DNA from: Mimachlamys varia
Taxonomy: Eukaryota > Mollusca > Bivalvia > Pectinida > Pectinidae
Assembly (NCBI GenBank): GCA_947623455.1
Contig: OX392532.1
Location: 8,560,501-8,624,500, forward strand
Direction: 5' to 3'
Length of the DNA stretch: 64,000 nucleotides
A program made the translations under genes and the position numbers. Under the pieces are notes generated by a model. The model saw only the letters and a program-made list of their open reading frames with translations, was not told the DNA's origin and did no database searches. Shown in pieces: positions 24,446-33,784 of the stretch (position 1 is the first letter of the stretch; each line of letters begins with the position of its first letter).

Positions 24446-27400
24446 CTGTTATAGAACACAGAGTATAACCCTCCATCAATCAACAAAAACGTAGTTCAAG
24501 TACAGGCAATCATCAAAACAGCCAATCAACTAACAACAATCATCAAAACAGCCAATCAACTAACATCAATCATCAAAACAGCTAATCAACTAACAACCAT
24601 CATCAAAATAGCATATCAACTAACATCAATCATCAAAACAGCTAATCAACTAACAACAATCATCAAAACAGCTAATCAACTAACAACAATCATCAAAACA
24701 GCCAATCAACTAACATCAATCATCAAAACAGCTAATCAACTAACAACAATCATCAAAACAGCCAATCAACTAACAACAATCATCAAAACAGCTAATCAAC
24801 TGACAACAATCATCAAAACAGCTAATCAACTAACAACAATCATCAAAACAGCCAATCAACTAACATCAATCATCAAAACAGCCAATCAACTAACAACCAT
24901 CATCAAAATAGCCAATCAACCAACATCAATCTACAAAACAGCCAATCAACTGACAACAATCTACAAAACAGCTAATCAACTAACAACAATCATCAAAACA
25001 GCTAATCAACTAACAACAATCATCAAAACAGCCAATCAACTAACAACAATCATCAAAACAGCTAATCAACTAACAACAATCATCAAAACAGCCAATCAAC
25101 TAACAACAATCATCAAAACAGCCAGTCAACTAACAACAATCATCAAAACAGCCAGTCAACTAACAACAATCTACAATTCAAAACATTAACTCAACCAATC
25201 AGCTTCCATCTACAAAACAACAAATAACTTACAAAAAAACCTTTTCTTAGCAGTAATAACGCATGCTCCATTACTTACAACAGAAAATCTTTGTCTGGAT
25301 TATTTGATAGAAAATACGTTCAATGAATTTTTACTTTTATCTATGTTTGCAATAACATCACTGAATCTGACATCAGTTCATTATGCTTGTTATAACATAA
25401 AACTTCAGGGTTTTCAGTAAGAATTGACACTGTTAAAATACACTGAACTTTTGGACTGTATATTTGATTACAAATTGCCATATAAGACATCCTGTTAACT
25501 ATAACAGTTAAGCTACTCACCAGTTGATCTACATGTGGGTCCTTTAGGGCTGTGTACTGTGGAGATGTCAGTTGACCTGTCTCTGTTCTGTATGATTTGG
25601 CCTTGGGTTTACATTCTGACTCTGGGGTAGATGATCGTCTGCGTTTCTTGCCTTTGTTTTGAGTTTTGGTTACAGTTGCTGGTGACTTTGGGCTGAACTT
25701 TGGAGATGCTATTTTTCCAGTTTCTGTTCTGTAAGATTTAGAACTTGGTTTTGAGGCTGACCCTGGACTGGAATTTCTTCGTCGCTTCTGGCCCCTTCCT
25801 TCTTTTTTTGGTGTTCTCTCCGAGTCTTGTGTGCTAGCTGCTTCTCCGTGTTTAGGTGTGGGTGGTTTGTCTGTTGGCGTGTCGATCAGCCTTCGGTTGG
25901 GTACAGGGGTGCGTGAGCTATGTCGGACGGGTGTTGTCTCTGGAGACTGGAGGTCGTTGAGACGAGCACTGCGGGGAGTCCCAGGAAGGGACTGGGTGGA
26001 GTTGTATATAGACAAGTTCTTGGCTGACTGGACCATCTCTTTGGCAAGTTTCTCCAGCTAGGGGACAAAGTTTATCATACAGTCTTTACACCTCATTAAT
26101 AAGCATGATTATTGGTATTTGCAACAATCTTTAAAAATGATTGTCAACAAGTGATATGGAGTAATTTTACAAATTATATAAATGAGACTTTAGAAGGCAA
26201 GTTCAAAACTAGATTTGTCAGTATGACATGAATTCCCTCACCAACCAGCAAAGATAAAAGTTTTCCAAATTTTCATGGGTTTTAGTCAAGACTCTCCAAT
26301 ATTGTTCATACCAATAATACCATACAATTATGTACATATATTTTTGTTATGTTCTAAAATAACAACAATTACTAGTGTAATAGTCTGTAATAGTCAATGC
26401 TTCATTTCGTTTTTTGAAACATTCTTTATTTATTTTTTTTCAGATTGACCAAATGCTAGATTCTTAAATGAACTGGTATAAGCAAGTCCTTTAAACAAGA
26501 GAATTCATTAACTAAAAGGCAAAAAGTGAGTCTAGATATTTTTCAAATTACAAAAGCTGCAGGTCTTTACATTACCCAAGTGTCTCACCATATACTTTTC
26601 ACATTTGGAATTAGCATTTTTGAAGAGAGGATCTTTCTTTAGACTGTCCAGGAATTCTTCCGTCACTTGGTCCACCACGTCGTCAGGGATACCAGTGGCG
26701 TATGGCTCCGCAAATAACACCTCCCACTTGGCCTTTACCTGTCAATCAAGTTCAATATCTGGGTCACATTCTGACTTTTGTATTACTTAGTGTAGGTAAT
26801 ACAATATTGTAGTCTACTACTAATGTCATGTCTTTTAACACTTTAGGATCCTCGTTTCATATATGTCATATTTTCATAATACTTACTTTTTGTTTACAAG
26901 GATTTACACATTGAGAAAAATACAATGTCATATATAACCTGTTAAAGGTCTATTAGCTCATTAAGGAAACCTAGAAGGTAGGAAGTAATTTCATTTCAGT
27001 TAAGCATACCCTTTAAATGATCAAACTATAAACTTTTTATGAGTATTGCTGTTGAGTTATTTATACCAACGGTGTTGAGTGAAATGGTCAGAGAAAGGAG
27101 ATCCATTTTGCTTCGTTAGCACATCTGCCTCAAGAAAAACATTTCTTTGCTTGTTACAAATGTAGTTCATCATGAAATTTCAGGGGGTGAGTTGGGAAAC
27201 ACTAAGGGGACAGAATGAAGATCTCCCCTGTATATCAAACTCGCTACGTATCTGTCTGACAGAATGAAGATCTCACCTGTATATCAAACTCGCTACATAT
27301 CTGTCTGACAGAATAAAGATCTCACCTGTATATGAAACTTGCTACATATCTGTCTGACAAAATGAAGAAGCAAAGTTTCTACATATCAGTCTGAGAGATT

Positions 27401-29444
27401 GAAGAACTCACCTGTATATCAAACTCGCTACGTATCTGTCTGACAGAATGAAGATCTCACCTGTATATCAAACTCGCTACGTATCTGTCTGACAGAATGA
27501 AGATCTCACCTGTATATCAAACTCGCTACATATCAGTCTGAGAGATTGAAGAACTCACCTGTATATCAAACTTGCTGCGTAACTGTCTGACAACCTGTTG
27601 AAGTGAGCTGGCCTTCTGGTCATCTAACTGGGTCAGATTAGGGTTCTCTACTATGGCTATCAGACGGTCAGCTTTCTACACGAAACATATAAGTTTAATT
27701 AATGTTGTGTGTTGGTTACTTTTGTTTTGTTGTATCACTGTGACAGCATAATTATTTTACATCTTATTTTATTACAAACTTGGCATACATGTATCAGATT
27801 ATAGTACTGCTTTCTTTTTTATTAGCAAATTATGCAATAAAAAGAAATCTGTCAATCATATGTACAGTAGTTTATATTTTTAAATGTCACTTGGGGTCTC
27901 ATTTTCATAATAACGATAAAAGTAATGGCTAATATAAATAGAAATATACAGATTGGGAAAAAGAATATGAAAATAGTGAAAAATAATATATTTATGATTA
28001 GGAATTTTCTGATAGGAAACCTAATTTCATGTTCTATAAGATCAGTGTCTATGTTATGAAGTGACTACTTACCCCTATATCATGGTTGCCAGCAATGTAT
28101 AGAGAGGTCAGTTTTGGAAAGTTCCGTACAAAAGAGAGGGAGCTCATGGAGTTGTCTGAAATATCCAAGGTGGTCAGTGATGGAAGAAAAATGTCAGCAG
28201 AGATACTGCTGATGTTGTTATTGGACAGGTCAAGACTCTTCAAGGTCGCTAGCTGGTTCATGACCTTTGGATCCAATGTGGTAAGGTTCTTGTCAGAGAG
28301 GCTACAAACAAACGTGATCGTCTAATAGGAAAGGCAACTATATAAACATAACGTTGTATGATACATATCTCAAGGCATCATATATTATTTAAAATGGACA
28401 CACTATAGCAAAGGGAGGTACCGTAAAAACTTGTGTAATCTACGCACCAGAGTAATTTGCGCAATAGTAATGGAAATTTCCATTCAAAAAGGCATCACAT
28501 GACACGATATTCCCATGAAAACCAAAGAATTTACTACAAAAGTTACTCACTTAGAACGAAATGGCGACTTTCGATTTTGATACGAGTTCCTGCGAATTTG
28601 ATGACATTTTGAAATATTTACTGCTAAAGATGTTGCAAGAGCAATTGAAATGGCTGCAGAATTACGTGAAGAAAAGCAAGGAACTTAATTGGACATGCCT
28701 TTAGTGATATTTCGTCTGGAATTGAAAACGAAAGTACCCGTATGTCAAATCAAAGTGATGACGAGATGAAACTTTTACCATGGTCGGAATATTTATCAAT
28801 ACCTGATTTTTCCTAAACTATTAGATAAACTATGGTCTTGGATGACCACAAGAGTGAAATAGAATGCCTGTATTTGCGTTCTATGTTTTGTTTACCTAAT
28901 TGGGCTTATAATTACTTGTCAAATAAACGTTGTATGCCGAGCGGCACTCTCAACTCTGGTCTGGTCCAAATAGTAGAGACGTTTCTAGTTGTTATGGTTT
29001 TTTTTCATCATTTTTGTGTCTGAATTAATTATGAAATGTGCTGCAGATGTCAACATCAACACTATCTAGACTTTTAAGGAAGTCAAACTTTTCTACATTT
29101 AAAAAAAAACAACAAAAAAACAATCAAAATCTTGATAAGTACATAAATCAGTTTGTCTTCAATACAGCATTTTATATACTCCTCCTCCCTCTAGGTCTTC
29201 TGTTACATTATTTAACAAAATTCTTTAATTTTTAACATTAATATTATGTAAAAACACACATTGCTAAGCCCGCCATCTAGAAAATAAAAAGTATGTTTAC
29301 TCAAGAATCAAACTGTCCTGAATCTAACTTTCATACAGTGTATTCCACTTTACTAATCCGTACTCACTCAAGACTTTTAATTTTGGACAGTGCTAGTCCA
29401 TTTCCTGCCTTCCTTATCACAGATTCTGAGAGCGACATTGTAAC
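13986..29444 (-). CDS. LRWD1: Leucine-rich repeat and WD repeat-containing protein 1 (ORC-associated, ORCA)
   Basis: Nuclear protein that binds the origin recognition complex and repressive chromatin. Coding exons 5' to 3': 29444-29368 (ATG 29438), 28301-28073, 27675-27559, 26738-26589, 26057-25521, 24445-24325, 22706-22600, 22090-21886, 20590-20515, 20310-20176, 19751-19663, 17569-17486, 16490-16326, 15360-15254, 14982-14914, 14093-13986. Phases agree at every junction and give 789 codons (human 647). Order: LRRs, basic linker, WD40 repeats, ending CGTDNNLVCIWKRSTANV. The starts of exons 11 and 12 are the least certain; they were chosen to keep phase and avoid stops. Exon 1 begins after an acceptor (TTACAG), so an upstream untranslated exon is expected. 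Nearly every intron carries a minisatellite. Confidence 0.93.
14231..14567. mobile_element. Fold-back element CAGGGCTTTTT...AAAAAGCCCTG
   Basis: Terminal inverted repeats CAGGGCTTTTT / AAAAAGCCCTG in the last LRWD1 intron, flanked by direct TTTTG on both sides. Inner CAGGGGCC motifs are also repeated. CAGGG termini resemble hAT-type MITEs, but the flank repeat is only 5 bp. Confidence 0.7.
15361..15965 (-). repeat. 49-bp minisatellite spanning LRWD1 exon 14 acceptor
   Basis: About 12 copies. Read on the gene strand the unit is CACCATCAATGTGTGTTGG, TTTTAG, then GTCTGGTTGCCGTGGGG: intron end, AG, and about 16 bases of exon 14 (GTCTGGTTGCCGTTGG). Almost all copies keep TTTTAG|GTCTGG, so there are about a dozen decoy acceptors. 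Confidence 0.94.
16491..16940 (-). repeat. 61-bp minisatellite spanning LRWD1 exon 13 acceptor
   Basis: About seven extra copies beyond the real boundary. On the gene strand each reads ACTTTAACAG|TGACAAAGTGTGT followed by AGAAACAGCTGTCTGATCATG, so it includes about 40 bases matching the exon start (TGACAAAGTGTGTTGGAAAT...). At least one copy has AG changed to AA. Confidence 0.94.
17438..17460 (+). other. G-quadruplex-forming tract
   Basis: Five G-runs of three or more separated by single T (GGGTGGGTGGGTGGG pattern), a strong intramolecular G4 motif on the + strand. It lies about 26 bp past the donor of LRWD1 exon 12; the transcript carries the C-rich complement. Confidence 0.85.
17630..19345. 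repeat. 43-bp satellite-like array, ~40 copies, in LRWD1 intron
   Basis: The unit contains the palindrome ATACAGTACTGTAT, CTACTCCAGATGTATAAC and ATATATAAAAT. Copies differ mainly at a TGTATAAC/TATATAAC position and in TATACAG/CACACAG. The array starts close to the exon 12 acceptor and ends about 320 bp before exon 11. The last few copies near 19250 lack four bases. Confidence 0.95.
19465..19490 (+). repeat. Poly-G tract
   Basis: A run of about 20-26 G, followed by GAATAGTGAATAGTGAAC. The length is probably unreliable in the assembly. Confidence 0.8.
22720..23075. repeat. 11-bp repeat CAGTATAATTA / CAGTATAACTA
   Basis: More than 25 copies of an 11-bp unit, starting about 15 bp upstream of the LRWD1 exon 7 acceptor. 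Larger units CAGTATAACTTAATTA also recur. Confidence 0.9.
23620..24318. repeat. 31-bp minisatellite abutting LRWD1 exon 6 donor
   Basis: More than 20 copies of TTTTCACTATACTGTAGATA plus TGTTTGAGGAC, with intermittent TATACTACACTATACTG insertions. On the gene strand the array starts at intron position +3: the donor context GTAAGTCCTCAAAC becomes AAAAGTCCTCAAAC in every other copy, so the GT is lost in the copies. A block around 23735-23790 recurs at 24235-24290. Confidence 0.92.
24481..25175. repeat. 30-bp minisatellite in LRWD1 intron 5
   Basis: About 23 copies of AATCATCAAAACAGC(T/C)AATC AACTAACAAC. It begins about 35 bp upstream of the exon 6 acceptor. The units are directly adjacent, with no spacers. 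Confidence 0.95.
25521..26057 (-). CDS. LRWD1: LRWD1 exon 5: low-complexity basic linker with an internal duplication
   Basis: 179 codons between the LRR and WD40 halves, rich in Ser, Pro, Thr, Lys and Arg, with many SP/TP sites (SPETTPVR, DTPTDKPPTPK). A block of about 45 residues is present twice: GQKRRRNSSP...KSYRTETGKIASP and GKKRRRSSTP...KSYRTETGQLTSP. The KRRR clusters look like nuclear localisation signals. The corresponding region of vertebrate LRWD1 is also disordered but shorter. Confidence 0.9.
27190..27558 (-). repeat. ~50-bp minisatellite spanning LRWD1 exon 3 donor
   Basis: About seven copies downstream of the real donor. On the gene strand each reads GTCTGACAG-like exon sequence, GCGAGTTTGATATACAG|GTGAG, then ATCTTCATTC. 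The exon 3 end is GCAGCAAGTTTGATATACAG|GTGAG. Complete decoy donors are present in almost every copy; one stretch (about 27345-27400) is degenerate. Confidence 0.94.
27559..29444 (-). CDS. LRWD1: LRWD1 exons 1-3: leucine-rich repeat region
   Basis: Exon 1 ends in KIKSL plus two bases, exon 2 supplies the rest of the D codon, giving KIKSLDLSDKNLTTLDPKVM. LRR units follow: LKSLDLSNNNISSI, LTTLDISDNSMSSLSF, LTSLYIAGNHDIG. Exon 3 (KADRLIAIVENPNLTQL...) is a helical cap-like segment. The LxxLxLSxNxI pattern is typical of protein-protein LRRs and matches the N-terminus of vertebrate LRWD1. Confidence 0.9.
28416..28960 (+). other. Unassigned degenerate sequence with short frames in LRWD1 intron 1
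   Basis: Contains GGTACCGTAAAAACTTGTG-like lead sequence and broken frames starting MATFDFDTSSCEFDD (28561) and, in another frame, FTAKDVARAIEMAAELREE. Stops and frame changes interrupt it. It looks like a decayed transposon or processed fragment. I do not recognise the family. Confidence 0.35.
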
Positions 29445-32400
29445 CTGTAATGAAAATAAAACATGGCATGTTATAATATTTATTATCACAAAATACACTA
29501 CTAGTGCTATCCATTGAGTAAACCCATGAAAAATCTCATGGTTGCGTATTAACCCTGTCAATATAAAATTTCCTATAATTGCAGCCCTGTGATTGGTGGT
29601 AAATTTTGAATTAAAGCGATATACCCGGTATTCTAACAAACGCTTTTTCTTTAATTTCAAGGTTCCATAAAAAAGGATGTCTCTTGTCTCAATAGGATCA
29701 GAATAAGATTTTTAGACAATTGTCTAACCAAATGGTTGAAAAGCTATTTCTGCAAGTTAGACAATTTGTGGTTCTATTGTCTTAATGAAAATATTGTGGT
29801 GTTAAGATTCTCGTCATTATTGGATTAAACATAGTTTGCTTTGTATCCTATATGCTAATTATAACATTGTATTTAATTGGATTGTATCAGTTTTTATTGC
29901 TTTACTACAGAAGTGACATGCAGTTTTCTGTGACACCTGAGTGTTCCCTGTCCCATTTTTAGTCAATTTTACAGGGTAATTAATGATTTATGAAAAAAGG
30001 TAACAGAAGTAATTGAGAACATAAAACTTTTCTTTCAATCACAAAAGATCTTGAGTCAGTGTTTTAATGGCATCAAAATGTCCACTATATATACACACTA
30101 GTAAGATAAAGGATTTGTCAATAGCTTGAGGCTACATTGTGTTTAATGTTTATCAGTATTACATCATATCTACTGGTGTATTATCATGTTTGTTGATTTT
30201 TTATGATGCCTATATTTTGCTGATGGCAACGTGAACTGATCCCAATCAATCACGTCTGTATACATAACAAATGTTTGAGAAAAAAAACAAGAAAAGTGAG
30301 AACCTTGTCGTTGTTTGATGTAGCCATCACAATATTATCTTTGACACACTTACAACATTATCTCCAATCATATCTGTCTTTATATTAATTACCTGTTACT
30401 TAACATTGTATGATCACCAAGATATGACCTGGTGCTTATGTTGTGATCCTCAAATGTAGTGAATCAAATAATTTAAGCTGAAAAATTAATCATTGATTCA
30501 CTTTGTATTTAAAGACTATTTAGGAAAAATAGAAGTGACATAAAAAACAAAAACAAAAATTGTTTGTTAAATTGAATTCATTTTTATATGCTGGGTACAA
30601 ATCTTATTTTGAAAATATATCCTTTTATAAACCTGACTGAGTAAGTACATGTACAGAATGTTTTATCAAATAATTACAACCCATTTGTTACATACATGCA
30701 CAATAAAGTTTTATTTCTTTTTTCTTACAGACTCAATTCAATTAATATCAGCTACATTCAAAACACAAAAGTAAATCTCTACAAATGATCACTAAACAAC
30801 TTTTCATAGCAATTGATTAAATATTTTTTAAATTTAAATGAGTAGCAACTTTTGTGATTGAGATTTGAGGTTTCTATACTTTTAGATTAATATAATCACT
30901 ATTATAGCCAACAGTGTGACATCTCTACTTAATTAACAGAGAGACTGTTGTCAATCAAGCAACCCCCCCCTCTATAAACGAAGGATTAATTAAAAAGTTA
31001 TAAACGAATGTTTAATTAAAAAGGTAATTCAGTAATGGCCTAACATTATGTTGAAATATACATTTCAGATTTACAGTCAAAACCATTGCCGTTGCTTATT
31101 TCTATTTTGAAAAACATATAATACAAAATATATGGATGCGGAAAATTTCTACACTGTCTTTCAATTATGCCCAATGATTTACAATATGAATCACTTATAG
31201 ATATCATGTCTAAAGCACATACTGAGTGGTACATGAGTTGTAACAAAATCCCAATCCATTTAAATATATAAAGGAATACTGCACTGCCGCAGTATGATTT
31301 TGCCTCTTACCAAAACATTAAGTTTTTTCCTGACAACACCAGTAACTGACCATGGTTATTGTTTGAGCTCACAATTGCTATCCCTGTCTTGTCAACTTTA
31401 TTTTCATAAAGGTTTTCTTATCATAACTTAAGCAATTGTATACTAATTTTACAATTCAGTTCCAGAACATCACGGCTTAAATCCAACATTGTGACTTAAT
31501 ATTACATAATTTAATAATTTCTCTAAAAGAAATTTTGTGTTACATCAGACTTTAACATCAATATATTTGCATTAAATTCTGCAATAAAACTTTATGTCTC
31601 AAAAGGGCTTCAATCAGCCTTGTATATTTTTATTTCTATTCTCTTTAACAATATTTAGTTCATAAAATCACAGTAATTGTTTTTTGTTGTTATATCATAA
31701 CAACACATGTACTTACAGTACTGCCTGCCACCTGGACCTATATAAACAGCTGACTTCTACACCCTGTCACTCTGACCTCCTCCTGTGTTATGATAGCACT
31801 CTACTGTAACCAGAAAGTTTACCTTTTTAAATAACACGTTATGTATACACACTGTGATAAACTGACCATTGGTGGCAGGTGGCCTTGGCCAAATCACAAG
31901 CTAAACATGTACATCAAAGGTCTAAAGGTCAAGCCTGACTGCCCAGTCATCCATCCGTGTCATAGAGTGGTGACCTTGGCCTAGGGGGACAGGGTAGGGC
32001 CCTTTGGGGACAGGGCACCCTGTGTTGGTTTAACACCAGGGACAATGGTCATACAAACAACATGTTTGACTAATTAAGTCAACTTACAAACCTTGAAAAG
32101 TGAGAAATTCCTTTTATCTCAAAATCTTACATCAGTTATAGTTGTATTCAATTGCATGAGAACCAAATACAATTTATACATGTCAAAAGAGTGGAGGAGT
32201 GAACAATTTCATTTCATTGAAATTGAACAAAAAAAGGTTGGATATCATTCATGGCCTTTTTTGCATATCCTGGCATATATACATGATTTAATGTTAGTAT
32301 ATCAGAACATTCATAATATAATGTTAGTATGCAAGAAAATTTATGATGATATTGGTTATTATAAATGAAATTCACATCATAATCAATAATTTACGACAGA

Positions 32401-33198
32401 GGAAGAGTTGTGGATGTGTTTTCTAATTCTGCATCTACACTGGTTCTTTTCAATTGGAGATGATATAGGTCATAGCTACCGTTGATTTCAGGCCCTTGTT
32501 AACTTAGTATTATTTCAATTTTGTTTCAAGCACATTTTAATGGTACGTGCAGCAAATACAGACTAAGATATTTTGGTATCTAACCTAATCTAGTGTGGCT
32601 GACTACAGACATTCCACAAGAATTTATTTTCATAACAAAGTCATTTCATTTGTCTTAAAAAAGCTCTCCAGAATAAATCTTCTTGTAACTTGTGTATTTT
32701 AAAATAACGACTAAATAATCGTATTATAATCAACTAATATAATCAAAAACACTAGAAATTATCATAAGTATCTGTATCGATTCGTCGCAGATCCCAATTC
32801 TGGTTTTTGCGCGACGGAGAGAGAGAGAGAGGGCACTGCCTTTATTGGCACTGCCTAGAGAGGGATAGTTTGAATCCCTCGACTGTCTTTGCGCACACAA
32901 CAGCCTCTTCTAGGTGGTTCCAATCAATAACAGTTCTTATGATCATCCAATATTATTAGACAATTATCCTGCCATCAATACTCCAACAATTATGAGGTTG
33001 ACCACGGCGAGATACGTTTTGACAGGCGCCGTGTAACAGTTGAAGTCGGCAAAATCATATCTGATAATAAAAAGGCCGACCAGCGGCCTCTAATGTGAAG
33101 GTAGTACCAGCATCCATAGCCGTTTCTGACTGTAATTATGATATCATATTGAACTTCAAATGCATGTGCATCATCTGATAAAACACCAACTACAGTAA
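29445..33198. other. Long AT-rich stretch, probable LRWD1 first intron
   Basis: No coding sequence supported. A GAGA microsatellite lies near 32818-32830. If the candidate untranslated exon ending at 33499 is real, the whole stretch is the first intron of LRWD1. Confidence 0.45.
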
Positions 33199-33348
33199 CA
33201 CGTTACAAAAGTTATGTATATATAATTATGAAATATATTTTTTGGGGGGATGGGGGGGGGGGGGGGTCGATATCGGGGCATCGGATATAATATGTATCGC
33301 CCCCCCCCCCTCCCCAATATATTCATATACATTACTTTTGTAAACGTG
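33199..33348. mobile_element. Fold-back element with G-tract/C-tract core
   Basis: Arms CACGTTACAAAAGTTATGTA and TACATTACTTTTGTAAACGTG, continuing through AATATATT and a G-run mirrored by a C-run. It lies near the 5' side of the LRWD1/ALKBH4 promoter region. Confidence 0.82.
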
Positions 33349-33498
33349 TCTCTGTGCACAAACTGAGATACATATATGTCAAACACACAGAATCGATTGA
33401 AAACAGTAACAATACAAGTGAAGATAAGGCATTGTATAAAGAAATATGTGATAAGAAAATTAGTGGTAATGATTTCACTCAAAAGTTGTTTTGTTTAC

Positions 33499-33784
33499 CT
33501 CAGCTTTTTCCCGCGAAATGACCGTGCTGCCGGATGTTTTGGTTGTTATTTTAAACTACAAAACAGAAGGACGGTACTGTAATATGATCGTTTTATTACG
33601 ACAAAACAAAACCTAAAGGCATCACTTAGATATAACCAAAAGATAATAAAAATATTTCTACTGAGTTTACTATGGAATTTATGTTATATATATTGGTTAT
33701 AATAAAGGAAAATTTGAACGCTGAAATTCCAACCGCTTCGAAATTTACATTGAACCGGAAGTTGCATGTGTCATGATAAACAAC
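33499..33784. promoter_or_regulatory. Putative bidirectional LRWD1/ALKBH4 promoter
   Basis: The interval separates the ALKBH4 start codon from a plausible - strand donor (GCTGAG|GTAAAC, exon end at 33499) that would close an untranslated first exon of LRWD1. No TATA box is obvious. An E2F-type site lies at 33507-33518. The divergent arrangement is as in human. Confidence 0.5.
33507..33518 (+). promoter_or_regulatory. E2F-type site TTTCCCGCGAAA
   Basis: Matches the E2F consensus TTTSSCGC on the + strand and has near-dyad symmetry. It lies about 270 bp upstream of ALKBH4 and inside or beside the candidate LRWD1 leader exon. E2F control would suit a replication-licensing factor such as LRWD1. 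Confidence 0.6.

Noticed and set aside
24481..25175. CRISPR-like regular 30-bp repeats
   Set aside because: Units are directly tandem with no unique spacers, in an intron of an animal gene.
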